Assembly (NCBI GenBank): GCA_002692965.1
Contig: NZNC01000013.1
Span: 1-64,000 of the forward strand
Direction: 5' to 3'
Origin: Haliea sp.
Lineage (GTDB): Bacteria > Pseudomonadota > Gammaproteobacteria > Pseudomonadales > Halieaceae
DNA length: 64,000 nt
Under the pieces are notes generated by a model. The model was not told the origin of the DNA. It saw nothing but the letters and a program-made list of their open reading frames with translations, and did not search any database. Positions 17,498-26,485 of this stretch are shown here, in pieces. The position numbers and the translations under genes are program-made. Within the stretch, counting starts at the first letter, position 1. Each line of letters begins with the position of its first letter.

Positions 17498-18573
17498 GGC
17501 TTAAGCGACTCCTCGTATTCTTGCTCTGTGGGTGTGAGGGGTATACTCAGTTTCTGTTTAATGTAGTTGCCAGTCAGTACCACGCTGCTGCGTGCTTTAC
17601 TTATGCGCCCGTGATGCATTGCGCGGCCTTCCCAGTCACTGTTGGTTCTCGCCCAATCAATAGTTTGTAGGCCTTTAAGCGTTTGACTCCACTGTGATCT
17701 GGGCTTGAATAGCAGATTGGCGCCGATTTGCCCCATCGATTGGAGCATGACTCCGTGTGAGTGAACGTACTGCTCACGAAGGTCGCAGGTTGCCACCTTC
17801 TTTTCCAGGGCTAGCTGCCAATCCCTCATGTTGGCGGCCACTTCATTCCAGTATTCGATTGCTAGCTGTTGCTCTTCTTTGCTAATTGGGTCATTTTTCG
17901 CTTTTATAAGGAGAGTCTTGGACGCATTTTTGATGGCTGATAATGTGAAAAGTTTGCTACTTCGGTTGGATATGCTTGACCTCTCCATTTCTGTTAGCCG
18001 GGAAAATATCTTCACCTCAAGAGCAACAACTCGGGCGAGTTCGGATATATGGTCTCGGTGATCATAGAGCGTACTGATAGAGTCGCTTGGCCGAACAGCG
18101 TGCTTGTTGAGGTCGGCGAACATTTGTTGGCTACGCCGTAGGCCTTCGTCAATGAAGAACAGTACTGGTATATTATCGTAGCCAAGTTCTGGGTTTTGCT
18201 CGATTGCTTGAACGATTGCCTCACGGCGATGCTGTCCATCGTTTATTAGGATCTTTGCATCCATAGGGATCGATAGTAGTCCCAGATTTTGAGCCATACC
18301 TGTATCAGTGCTAGGCTCAAATGAAACTTGCCCATCTACGGAAGCAGTGATCCCGGAGAGCGTATAATCCGTTGGATTGTCTACTAAATAACTAACGATG
18401 TCAGGTATTCTCGTCCGGTTTAATATTCGTTGAGCCCTTAGCTCTGGTGGAACCTCTTGCCCATCAAAGATGAAAATTTTCGGTATTAGTCGTAGTGGGC
18501 ACATGGCAACGTAACAAGGCCGTCCGGACTGTACGCCTCGTGCTGCTGGGAAGGTATGGGAGAACTCGGCCAT
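17494..18573 (-). CDS. dndB: DGQHR-domain protein DndB, regulator of phosphorothioation
   Basis: The 359-residue protein carries the DGQHR motif at residues 112-116 (ILINDGQHRREAI) and the expected DndB N-terminus (FPAARGVQSG; AMCPLRLIPKIFIFDG). In Salmonella DndB acts as a repressor of its own dnd operon and affects modification frequency. The ATG at 18573 has GGAGA 5 nt upstream. It is the first gene of dndBCDE, preceded by a strong promoter with a palindrome that may be its own operator. Confidence 0.93.
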   Translation of the reverse strand: MAEFSHTFPAARGVQSGRPCYVAMCPLRLIPKIFIFDGQEVPPELRAQRILNRTRIPDIVSYLVDNPTDYTLSGITASVDGQVSFEPSTDTGMAQNLGLLSIPMDAKILINDGQHRREAIVQAIEQNPELGYDNIPVLFFIDEGLRRSQQMFADLNKHAVRPSDSISTLYDHRDHISELARVVALEVKIFSRLTEMERSSISNRSSKLFTLSAIKNASKTLLIKAKNDPISKEEQQLAIEYWNEVAANMRDWQLALEKKVATCDLREQYVHSHGVMLQSMGQIGANLLFKPRSQWSQTLKGLQTIDWARTNSDWEGRAMHHGRISKARSSVVLTGNYIKQKLSIPLTPTEQEYEESLKP

Positions 18574-18607
18574 GAAGGTCTCCGGACTGGAAGTGAAAAA
18601 GTTGCTT

Positions 18608-18636
18608 GGAAGTTAAATTATATAAATTAAACTTCC
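18608..18636. promoter_or_regulatory. AT-rich palindrome overlapping the dnd -10 box (operator candidate)
   Basis: A 29-bp dyad has perfect 7-bp ends (GGAAGTT / AACTTCC) and an AT-only, nearly symmetric centre. It covers the -10 and the spacer of the dndB promoter, an ideal place for a repressor. DndB itself is the obvious candidate, since it is a known autorepressor elsewhere. Confidence 0.6.
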
Positions 18637-18643
18637 ATGTCAA
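18617..18643 (-). promoter_or_regulatory. Promoter of the dndBCDE operon
   Basis: On the minus strand a perfect TTGACA (plus-strand 18638-18643) is followed after 15 bp by a perfect TATAAT (18617-18622). The ATG of dndB lies about 44 bp downstream of the -10. The spacer is shorter than the usual 17 bp, which can make a promoter depend on an activator or respond to a repressor. Confidence 0.65.
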
Positions 18644-18901
18644 TGGCGCCAGTGTCTGATTCTGATCATCACCATGGATGACGCCAAGAGGTCGCGTTTG
18701 TTCAGCTTCTGTGATGGTGAGGACGAAACCTTGAGTCGTGTTCGATATTAGGTCTGAAGCATGAGCAATTGTCACGTGCGAAAGCTTCCAATCCTCTTTT
18801 GTTCATGAGGCCTACCCTTACCCAGTCAGGGCGCAAAGATAGGAGGCTCTCCATTTGTCGATAAAGGGCATCTTCAATTACCTCGGGTAGAAAGACGATT
18901 G
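18644..18901. other. Non-coding boundary between the island and the core region
   Basis: No convincing gene is present. Base composition changes here from the AT-richer island to the strongly GC-rich region that begins with bepA. No tRNA, direct repeat or integrase marks the border that I can see. Confidence 0.45.
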
Positions 18902-20365
18902 CTAAAAACCCTCCATCCTCTCCCGCATCTCCCCAATATCCGCCAGCCGCGCATTGATCCGCGAGCTGGTCACATGGTCGGTCCCGGCAAGCTTGAGGGC
19001 ATAGCCCAGCTGCTGCTCCGCCTGGTCGAGTACACCGTTAAGGATAAAGTATTCCGCCCGGGACTGGTGCAAGCCCAGGATGTTGCCGGCCAGTCCCTGT
19101 ACTTCGGCCAGCAGGTACCACAGGCCCGGGTCGTTGGGCCGCTGCTTGCTTTGTTCCACCAGTACCGACTCGGCGATATGCGGTTTCTGGTCGCGCATCA
19201 GGGCGCGGGCATAGGCCATGGTCAGGGGGTGGTTACCGGGGCGCAGGCGCAGCTGCCGCTGGAGTTGTTCCACGGCCAGGGCGGCCTCGCCGCGCAAGAG
19301 GTGCAGCTCGGCGTCTGCCAGCAGGTACTCCAGGGTGTTGGGGGCCTTGTCAGTCAGGGTTGCCAGCTCTTTGCCGGCTTCGTCGGCGCGGCCGGCTTCG
19401 ATCAGGGCCAGGACCAGGCCGTAACGGGCGGCTTCGGCGTCCCGCGGGGTGCCGGAAAGCTCTCCGCGGAAACGTTGCACGGCCTCCTCGGGTGTGCCGG
19501 CCAGCTGCACCTGTACCCGCGCGCGCATGCGCTGGAACTGGCTGTCGTCCCGCGTCTCCCGCGGTGCAGGCAGTTGCCGGGCGCGGTTGCGGGTGTCGGC
19601 AATGCGGTTCTCCGATAGGGGGTGGCTGCGCAGGAATTCCGGGATCCGGTTGGCGCTGCTGTAGCGCGAGGCCTGCAGCATGCGCTCGAACATGGCGGGG
19701 GCGGCCTCGGGGTTGAAGCCCGCGGCGGCCAGGGTTTGCATGCCCACCCGGTCGGCTTCGGCTTCATTGCTGCGGCTGTAGCGCAGGGCGGCATCCTGGG
19801 CTGCGGCCTGGGCTGCCGAGATGGCCGCCATGCCGGCGTCGCTGCCGGTGGTGGCCAGCAGCACGAAGCCGGCCAGCATGGCCGCCAGGTTGAAGGGTTG
19901 CTGCCCGCGGGCGAACTCCACCCGCCGGGAGAAGTGGCGCTGGCTGAGGTGGGCAATTTCGTGGGCAATCACGGTGGCCAGCTCGTCCTCGGTCTGGGCG
20001 TAGTTGAGCAGGCCGTTGTGAATGCCAATCACCCCGCCGGGTACCGCAAAGGCGTTGATGGTGGGGTTGTCGACCACTACCAGCTCCAGGCGCCGATCCT
20101 GCAGCTCGCTGTGTACCGCGAGCTCATAGATCAGGTTTTCCAGGTAGTCGAACAGCAGTGGGTCGTTGAGGGTCGGGGCCTGGCTGCGAAACATGCGCAA
20201 CCAGGTGCGCCCGAGCTGGTGCTCGTATTCCGGGGAGAACAGGCTGCTGCTGGACTCGCCCAGCTTGGGCAGTTTCAGGCCCTCGGTGGCGGCAAAGGCC
20301 ACTGGGCTGGCCAGCAGGGCGGCCAGAAGGAGGGCGGGGAGCGGGGCTTTCAGTCGCGGCAGCAT
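18902..20365 (-). CDS. bepA: BepA-type periplasmic M48 metalloprotease with TPR domain
   Basis: The 487-residue protein has a signal peptide (LLLAALLASPVAFA), the zinc motif HEIAH at residues 135-139, the third-ligand region EAEADRVGM and a C-terminal half made of TPR-like repeats. This matches BepA/YfgC in layout and size. BepA degrades or assists stalled LptD and other outer-membrane assembly clients at the BAM complex. I placed the start at 20365, because longer versions have no sensible N-terminus ahead of the signal peptide. It is divergent from the TusA-like gene. Confidence 0.9.
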   Translation of the reverse strand: MLPRLKAPLPALLLAALLASPVAFAATEGLKLPKLGESSSSLFSPEYEHQLGRTWLRMFRSQAPTLNDPLLFDYLENLIYELAVHSELQDRRLELVVVDNPTINAFAVPGGVIGIHNGLLNYAQTEDELATVIAHEIAHLSQRHFSRRVEFARGQQPFNLAAMLAGFVLLATTGSDAGMAAISAAQAAAQDAALRYSRSNEAEADRVGMQTLAAAGFNPEAAPAMFERMLQASRYSSANRIPEFLRSHPLSENRIADTRNRARQLPAPRETRDDSQFQRMRARVQVQLAGTPEEAVQRFRGELSGTPRDAEAARYGLVLALIEAGRADEAGKELATLTDKAPNTLEYLLADAELHLLRGEAALAVEQLQRQLRLRPGNHPLTMAYARALMRDQKPHIAESVLVEQSKQRPNDPGLWYLLAEVQGLAGNILGLHQSRAEYFILNGVLDQAEQQLGYALKLAGTDHVTSSRINARLADIGEMRERMEGF

Positions 20366-20506
20366 CAAATGGGTCGGCGCGGGCCGTTTTCCTCGTGTGG
20401 TAGGGTGAGTGTAATGGAAGTCGGGCGGTCTCGTCCCCTTGGATACCATCGCGCCCCTCAAGTTCAGTGGCGGGTGCGGCGTTTCGGAGTGGCCCCGCTT
20501 GCGGAT

Positions 20507-20512
20507 ATACTG
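20507..20512 (+). promoter_or_regulatory. Possible -10 box for the TusA-like gene
   Basis: TATACT lies 25 bp upstream of the GTG start, in the gap between divergent genes. The matching -35 is poor (TTCGGA), so this is a weak call. Confidence 0.3.
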
Positions 20513-20536
20513 GCCGCTTTGCACGGGAGGTTGCCG

Positions 20537-20770
20537 GTGACAGCTGAAGACTGGGTCGAGGTTGACGCCCGCGGGCAGCAGTGCCCGATGCCCCTGCTGC
20601 TCGCCAAGCGCGCCCTGAACGGCATGCAGAGCGGACAGCGCTTGCGGGTCCTGGCCACGGACCAGGGATCGGTGCGCGACTTCCAGGTCTTTGCCCGGCA
20701 GTCGGGCCACGCCCTCCTCGCCACCGAGGAGCAGGGCGACACCTACATTCATCTACTCCAGAAGGCCTGA
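20537..20770 (+). CDS. TusA/SirA-family sulfurtransferase-like protein
   Basis: The 77-residue protein has the family signature DARGQQCPMPLLLAKRAL with the active Cys at residue 16 (CPxP). TusA-family proteins carry persulfide sulfur for tRNA thiolation, cofactor synthesis or other acceptors. The start is GTG with GGGAGG 6 nt upstream; longer reading frames in this phase are antisense to bepA and are not the gene. It lies 9 bp before the PerM-type gene, so they are probably one operon. Confidence 0.85.
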   Translation: MTAEDWVEVDARGQQCPMPLLLAKRALNGMQSGQRLRVLATDQGSVRDFQVFARQSGHALLATEEQGDTYIHLLQKA

Positions 20771-20779
20771 GTTATCGCC

Positions 20780-21877
20780 ATGCTCGACATCTTCCAGAAG
20801 TGGTACCGGCGCTATCTCTTCGAGGAGGAGTCCATACTCCTGCTGGTGCTGCTGGCGGTAGGGGTGGTCCTGCTGATGACCATCGGCGATATCCTGGCGC
20901 CCGTGCTGGCCTCCATCGTGCTCGCCTACCTGCTCGCCGGTCCGGCGGAGCGGCTCAACCGCCTGGGCTTGCCATCCTGGGTCGGGGTGAGCGTGACCTA
21001 CCTGCTGTTCGTGGGGGTGTTTTTCGGGGTCAGCCTGGGGCTGCTGCCGCTGGTCTGGCGCCAGACACTGGCCCTGGTGGCGGAGGTGCCGCGCATGCTG
21101 GACGAGGCCCGACAGCTCTTCGCGGTGCTTCCCGCCCGCTATCCGGAGATCTTCAGCCAGCAACAGATCAACCAGTTGGTGAGCATGGCCCAGTCGGAGC
21201 TGGGCAACCTGGGCCAGGTGCTGGTGACTCGCTCGCTGTCCACCATTCCCAGCCTGGTGCTGGTGCTGGTTTACATGATCCTGATCCCGATCCTGGTATT
21301 TTTCTTCCTCAAGGACCGCAAGGAGATCCTTGCCTGGACCGGAAGCTTTTTGCCTACCGAGCGGCCCTTGCTGCGGCATATCTGGGAGGAGATGGACACC
21401 CAGGTGGCCAATTACGCCCGCGGCAAGGCCCTGGAGATCCTGATTGTCGGCTCGGTCAGCTTTGTCGCTTTCTCCTTCCTCGGCCTGAATTACGCGGCAC
21501 TGCTGGGTCTGATCACCGGGCTTTCGGTTATCGTGCCCTACATTGGCGCCACCCTGGTCACCATTCCGGTCGCCGCGGTGGCCCTGTTCCAGTGGGGGCT
21601 CGGCGGGGAATTTTACCTGGCGGTTGCGGTCTACCTGATCATCCAGGCACTGGATGGCAATGTGCTGGTGCCGCTGCTGTTTTCCGAAGCAGTCAACCTG
21701 CATCCCGTGGCGATTATTGTCGCGGTACTGTTTTTTGGGGGTATCTGGGGCATGTGGGGCGTTTTCTTCGCCATTCCACTGGCCACCCTGATCAAGGCCA
21801 TTATCAATGCCTGGCCGACGCGTGCTGAGGAGCCCCTCCCCAGCCCGCCGGAACCTGCTGAAGCGACTCGGGAGTAG
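20780..21877 (+). CDS. PerM/AI-2E transporter-family membrane protein
   Basis: The 365-residue protein has about seven or eight hydrophobic segments, with paired N-terminal helices (LLVLLAVGVVLLMTIGDILA). The conserved C-terminal block has GLNYAALLGLITGLSVIVPY and the loop NVLVPLLFS. These are typical of the AI-2E/PerM family of permeases, whose substrates are mostly unknown. It is common next to bepA- and tusA-like genes. It ends 3 bp before the M16 protease. Confidence 0.9.
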   Translation: MLDIFQKWYRRYLFEEESILLLVLLAVGVVLLMTIGDILAPVLASIVLAYLLAGPAERLNRLGLPSWVGVSVTYLLFVGVFFGVSLGLLPLVWRQTLALVAEVPRMLDEARQLFAVLPARYPEIFSQQQINQLVSMAQSELGNLGQVLVTRSLSTIPSLVLVLVYMILIPILVFFFLKDRKEILAWTGSFLPTERPLLRHIWEEMDTQVANYARGKALEILIVGSVSFVAFSFLGLNYAALLGLITGLSVIVPYIGATLVTIPVAAVALFQWGLGGEFYLAVAVYLIIQALDGNVLVPLLFSEAVNLHPVAIIVAVLFFGGIWGMWGVFFAIPLATLIKAIINAWPTRAEEPLPSPPEPAEATRE

Positions 21878-21880
21878 TTC

Positions 21881-24733
21881 ATGCGAATCACGCAAATCCG
21901 GCTGGGGGGGCTGGTGCTGGCCCTGCTGTGTCTGGCTGCCTGTGCCACGGTTGCGGTTCAGGACAGCCTGCAACCGGTGCAGAGCCCCGCTGATGACTAT
22001 GCCTACCGCCACCTGACCCTGGACAACGGGCTGCAGGTACTGCTGATCTCCGACCCCGGCGCCGCCAAGGCCGCTGCGGCGCTGGATGTGCGGGTGGGCA
22101 GTGCCGACAACCCGCCGGGGCGGGAAGGCCTGGCCCACTTCCTCGAGCACATGCTGTTCCTGGGTACCGACAAGTACCCCGACCCGGCCGAATACGAGCA
22201 GTTCATCACCGAGCACGGTGGCAGCCGCAATGCCTATACCAGCTTCGAGCACACCAACTACTTCTTCGACGTGCAGTCGGCCTGGCTGGAAGGAGCCCTC
22301 GACCGCTTTGCCCAGTTCTTCATCGCCCCGCGCTTTGACGCCGAGTACGTGGAGCGGGAGATCCGCGCGGTGGAAGCGGAATACCAGATGGGGCTGACCA
22401 GCGACAGCCGCCGCGGCCTGGACGTGCTGCAGACGGTGATGAACCCCGAGCACCCCTTCAGCCAGTTTACCGTGGGCAGCCTGGGGACCCTGGCCGACCG
22501 CCCGGAGTCCACCATCCGCGACGAAATGCTGGATTTCTACCGCAAGTACTATTCCGCCAACCAGATGCGCCTGGTGGTGCTGGGCACCGAGAGCCTGGAC
22601 GAGCTGCAGGCGATGGTGGCGCCGCGCTTCAGTCAGGTGCCCAACCGCGAGCTGCAGCTGGGAACCATCGAAGCCCCCCTGTTTGCCCCGGAGATGCTGC
22701 CCGCTGTCGTCCGCATTGAGCCGGTGGGAACCCAGCGGCAGCTGCAGGTCGGCTTCCCGGTACCCGACTACCGCGATCGCTACCGCGCCAACCCCCTCGG
22801 CTACCTGGGCAACCTGGTGGGCCACGAAGGGGAGGGCAGTCTGCTCTCGCGGCTGAAGGCCGAGGGCCTGGCCGAGAGCCTGGGTGCCGGCGCCGGGCTG
22901 GCCTGGCGTGGCGGCGGCCTGTTCAGTGTGAACATCACCCTCACCGAGCAGGGCCAGCAGGACCCGGACCGGGTGCTGCAGCTGCTTTTCGGCTATCTCG
23001 ACATGCTGCGCGAGAAAGGCCCTCAGGCGTGGCTGTACCAGGAGCAATCGCGCCTGGCAGAGTTGCAGTTCCGCTATCGCGAGAAGGGTGAAGCCATCAA
23101 CTACGTCAGTGGCCTGGCCTCGGGCATGCATTACTACGCCCCGCAGGATGTGCTGCGCGGCCCCTATCTGATGGACGACTACGACCCAGAGCTGCTGCGC
23201 GAGCTGCTGACCCACCTGCGCGCCGACCAGGCTCTGGTCACCCTGACCTGGCCCGGCGTGGATACCGATCGCGTCACTGACTTTTACCAGGTGCCCTGGG
23301 CGCTGGAGCGGGTGGAAGGTGCGTACCTGACACAGTGGCTGGCGCCCGTGGCGGAGGGGCTGGTCAGCCTGCCCGAGCCCAACCCCTTTATCCCCGAAGA
23401 CCTGTCGCTGGTCGAGCTGCCTGCGGATGTACCCACGGAGCCCACGCTGAAGCTGGACTCCCCCCGGCAGCGCATCTGGTTTGCGCAGGATGCCGAGTTT
23501 CGCTTGCCCCGGGGCGCGCTCTACGTCAATTTCCGCTCGCCCGTGGTGGGTGGTTCGGTGGAGGAGGACGCCCTGGCGCTGCTCTATGTTGATCTGCTCA
23601 AGGACGCGGTGAATGAGTTCACCTACCCGGCACTGCTTGCCGGCCTGCGCTTTGACCTCTATAAGCATGCCCAGGGGCTCTCCCTGCGCATCAGCGGCTA
23701 CGATGACCGCCAGTTGCTGTTGCTGGAGCAGCTGCTGGCGACCCTGCAGCAGCCGGGTTTTGAGGCGGCGCGATTCGAGAGCCTGCGCGCCGACCGCATC
23801 CGGCGCCTGCAGAATCGCATTGCCCAGCGCCCCAGCAACCAGGTGATGGATGAGCTGCGCGAGGCACTGCTGCACGGGGAGTGGGACGATCAGGCCAAGA
23901 TCCGCGCCCTGGAATCCGCTACCTTGCCCGCCGTGCAGGCCTTTGCCGACACCTTCTGGGCGCAGGCGAGTGCGGAGTCGCTGGTCTACGGCAACTATGC
24001 GCCGGAGATGGTGGAGGCGTTGGCCATGCAGCTGTCGCCGCTGCTGCCGGAGCAGCCCGAGGCAGCGCTGGCGCCCCTGCGGGTGACCCGCCTCGATGCG
24101 GGGCAACGCCTGCAGTATGCCGTTGACATTCCCCACGATGACGCGGTGGTGGCCTGGTATCTGCAGGGGCGTGACCGCGACTGGGAGGAGCGGGCCATGA
24201 CCGCCCTGACCGGGCAGATTATCCGCTCGGGCTTCTTCCAGCAGCTGCGGACGGAACAGCAGCTGGGCTACGTGGTGAGCGCCTTCCCCTGGGCGCAACT
24301 CGAAGTGCCGGGCCTGGTGCTGCTGGTGCAGTCACCCAATACGCCGGCGCCGGAGGTGGTTGCGGCCATGGATAGCTTCATGGCGGAAGTGCCCGCTGCG
24401 GTGGATGCGGGCCAGTTCGACCGCCACCAGCGCGCCCTGGTGGGCGAGATTACCCGTCCGGACAAGAACCTGTGGGAACGGGCGGAGTTTTTCTGGCAGT
24501 CGATTGCCCGGCAGGACTACGACTTCGACAGCCGCAGTCGCCTGGCCGAGGCGGTTGAGGCGATCGAGCTGGGTCAGTGGTCCAGCCACTATCGTGAGGT
24601 GTTCCGGGAGCAGCCCGCCTCGCTGCAGGTGGTGGCGCCGGGGCGCTGGTCGGAGCTGCCGGCGGGGGCCGACAGGATCTATGAGAGCTCCGCGGCGCTG
24701 AAGGACAGCCGCACGTATTTCCAGATTGACTGA
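21881..24733 (+). CDS. M16 insulinase-family zinc protease, lipoprotein
   Basis: The 950-residue protein begins with a lipoprotein signal and lipobox (CLAAC, Cys 21). It carries the inverted zinc motif HFLEH (His 86, Glu 89, His 90) followed by MLFLGTDKYPD, typical of pitrilysin/insulinase enzymes. The length fits four M16 half-domains, of which only the first is catalytic (the late RTEQQLGYVVSA motif is also conserved). As a lipoprotein it should act in the periplasm on small peptides. Confidence 0.93.
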   Translation: MRITQIRLGGLVLALLCLAACATVAVQDSLQPVQSPADDYAYRHLTLDNGLQVLLISDPGAAKAAAALDVRVGSADNPPGREGLAHFLEHMLFLGTDKYPDPAEYEQFITEHGGSRNAYTSFEHTNYFFDVQSAWLEGALDRFAQFFIAPRFDAEYVEREIRAVEAEYQMGLTSDSRRGLDVLQTVMNPEHPFSQFTVGSLGTLADRPESTIRDEMLDFYRKYYSANQMRLVVLGTESLDELQAMVAPRFSQVPNRELQLGTIEAPLFAPEMLPAVVRIEPVGTQRQLQVGFPVPDYRDRYRANPLGYLGNLVGHEGEGSLLSRLKAEGLAESLGAGAGLAWRGGGLFSVNITLTEQGQQDPDRVLQLLFGYLDMLREKGPQAWLYQEQSRLAELQFRYREKGEAINYVSGLASGMHYYAPQDVLRGPYLMDDYDPELLRELLTHLRADQALVTLTWPGVDTDRVTDFYQVPWALERVEGAYLTQWLAPVAEGLVSLPEPNPFIPEDLSLVELPADVPTEPTLKLDSPRQRIWFAQDAEFRLPRGALYVNFRSPVVGGSVEEDALALLYVDLLKDAVNEFTYPALLAGLRFDLYKHAQGLSLRISGYDDRQLLLLEQLLATLQQPGFEAARFESLRADRIRRLQNRIAQRPSNQVMDELREALLHGEWDDQAKIRALESATLPAVQAFADTFWAQASAESLVYGNYAPEMVEALAMQLSPLLPEQPEAALAPLRVTRLDAGQRLQYAVDIPHDDAVVAWYLQGRDRDWEERAMTALTGQIIRSGFFQQLRTEQQLGYVVSAFPWAQLEVPGLVLLVQSPNTPAPEVVAAMDSFMAEVPAAVDAGQFDRHQRALVGEITRPDKNLWERAEFFWQSIARQDYDFDSRSRLAEAVEAIELGQWSSHYREVFREQPASLQVVAPGRWSELPAGADRIYESSAALKDSRTYFQID

Positions 24734-24802
24734 GCGGCGGTCGGGACTGCATCAGTTCAAGTTTTCATAGGGACGCAATAGAAAGGTAGACAATACAGGC
24801 CC

Positions 24803-26161
24803 ATGAGTGAGCGCAAATCCAGACGGGAGATCGACAAAGCCATCAAGCACCTCATGGCCTATACCGGGCCAAACCAGGAGTGGGAGGGGCGATGGGAGCA
24901 GGTCCAGGCCGAGTTGCTCGAACCTCTGGCAGGCAAGCTTGAGGTGAGCGCCGAAGAGCTGGAAGAATTCTTCTACTCGGGGCCGTACAGCCACATGGTC
25001 ATCGGCTTTGGCTTCGAAGATTATGCGACGGCCGTGTGGGACAATGAAGCGCGAAACCTGATCGAAGCCTACCTCGCCCACCGCGGTTGGCGGGAAGGTA
25101 GCGCGGGGCGTCAATATTTAAGGGCGCTCGGAGAGTCCGAACTGGGCTTTTGGGAGATCACTGCGGTCAAGCCAGGCGCTTACGCCGAGATTCGCCCCTA
25201 TGGCACCCAGGACGAGCCCATACGGGTCAAGGAGAAAGCCGCCACAGAGAGCCTTCACCGGTGGGACGGCTTGGTGGCCAGGGTCCTGCAATCCGGGAGA
25301 ACACGGACATTCAGCGGTGCCATGTTGCCCCTGCGCCCGGAGTTGGCGGCGCGCGTCCAGCGCGTCCTTTCCGCGATCCCCGAGGAGACCCGAGGCCTGA
25401 TGCAGCAGCTGCTTGAGCAGGGGGAAATCGAAAGCATACCCGAGGATCTTGAGGATGTCGTCCGTCAGGCACAGGCCTCGGAGCTGGCCGGAGTGGCCTT
25501 TACGGTCTGGGCGATGGACGTCTATTTGCAGACAACAAGGCCGGCGCCGATCTTGCAGAACAGGGATGCGGAATCGATCGTGCCGACCCGGGTGCGCTTC
25601 CCTGTGGGCAGTGCCCACGACGACATCATTCGGGCTCTCGATACATCGCCGGTGTTGCGCAGAGAGCTTGATGCGACATCCTGGACTTGGTTTCCCAAGC
25701 CTTGTGCAGATGTCGACGCCGACCAAGCCGTGAGCGTATTGGGGCATATTGCCCTGCACGAGACTACCCTGGAGCTTGACACCAATTCGATCGAGCGGGC
25801 AGAACGCGGGGCTGCCTTGCTGGGCACGCTCCTCGGTGATTTGGTGGGCGCCCCTCTAACGGTTCACGAAAATTTGGCATCAATGGCAGGCCGAAGTGAT
25901 GTGCCGGTGTCCAATGCCGATAGGCCAGAAGAGGCCCAGGCGGCCCTTGAAGACCAATTGACTCGGCATTACCGCAACACCCTGGACGAGCCGATTCCTA
26001 TGCTCAATGGCCTGAGCCCGCGACAGTGTGCAGCAGACCCCGCGCGACGCGGTGATGTCATCGGGTGGCTCAAATACCTGGAAAACGCCGGAGATCGTGG
26101 CCCGGGCATCCCTTATGACTTCAGCTGGATGTGGGACGAACTCAATCTGGAGCGCGAATAG
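24803..26161 (+). CDS. Uncharacterised protein, 452 aa
   Basis: The soluble protein has no signal peptide or membrane segment. Its N-terminal part is rich in acidic helices (EVSAEELEEFFYSG). A middle region may form a beta-rich fold. The C-terminus contains MLNGLSPRQCAADPARRGDV, like a short motif seen in several uncharacterised metal-binding or SEC-C-associated proteins, but no Cys-rich SEC-C motif is present. I do not recognise a named family. It stands alone between the M16 protease and aceE. Confidence 0.8.
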   Translation: MSERKSRREIDKAIKHLMAYTGPNQEWEGRWEQVQAELLEPLAGKLEVSAEELEEFFYSGPYSHMVIGFGFEDYATAVWDNEARNLIEAYLAHRGWREGSAGRQYLRALGESELGFWEITAVKPGAYAEIRPYGTQDEPIRVKEKAATESLHRWDGLVARVLQSGRTRTFSGAMLPLRPELAARVQRVLSAIPEETRGLMQQLLEQGEIESIPEDLEDVVRQAQASELAGVAFTVWAMDVYLQTTRPAPILQNRDAESIVPTRVRFPVGSAHDDIIRALDTSPVLRRELDATSWTWFPKPCADVDADQAVSVLGHIALHETTLELDTNSIERAERGAALLGTLLGDLVGAPLTVHENLASMAGRSDVPVSNADRPEEAQAALEDQLTRHYRNTLDEPIPMLNGLSPRQCAADPARRGDVIGWLKYLENAGDRGPGIPYDFSWMWDELNLERE

Positions 26162-26485
26162 CTGGCCGCATCCAGTTATTCGTGCTTGGACTGCCTTCGC
26201 CAAGGCCCTTTGAACTAGCGATACCACGCGCCGATGATGCTGTCACACCGCAGGCAGACCCTGATTTCCTGAATTCTTTCAGGTCTCCAGGGTTTCAAAG
26301 TGGAACCTACTGACTGGAAAGTCTGTCTCCCCTGTAGTAGCTTTAGCTTTAGTTTCCGGTTTGCAAAACAGCCGGCCGCCGTGGTTTGACTAGACTGTTC
26401 ATGCAACCCCGGCATATAAAAGTTCTTTTACAGAACTTAAAGTTCCCTCGGGGCCTCCCCCCGAACAATCAGGAGCAGCACAGGC
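26162..26485. other. Leader region of the pyruvate dehydrogenase operon
   Basis: There is no gene in this 324-bp stretch. It contains a TATAAA box at 26415-26420 with a dyad directly downstream, and a good ribosome site (AGGAG at 26471-26475) for aceE. A TTGACT at 26386 lies too far from the TATAAA to be its partner. Confidence 0.5.
26415..26438. promoter_or_regulatory. TATAAA box and adjacent dyad upstream of aceE
   Basis: AAGTTCT and AGAACTT form a perfect 7-bp inverted repeat with a 5-bp spacer (26420-26438). It begins at the last base of a TATAAA box and would cover the transcription start. This is where a repressor of pyruvate dehydrogenase expression could bind. It does not closely match the PdhR consensus I know. 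Confidence 0.4.

Noticed and set aside
18464-18775. Minus-strand open frame of 103 codons over the dndB promoter
   Set aside because: It overlaps the dndB start in another frame and covers the perfect -35/-10 pair and palindrome; no family is seen.
20753-24298. A 1,181-codon open frame on the minus strand
   Set aside because: It runs antisense to the PerM and M16 genes, has the Gln/His/Arg-rich look of a GC-rich shadow frame and shows no domain.
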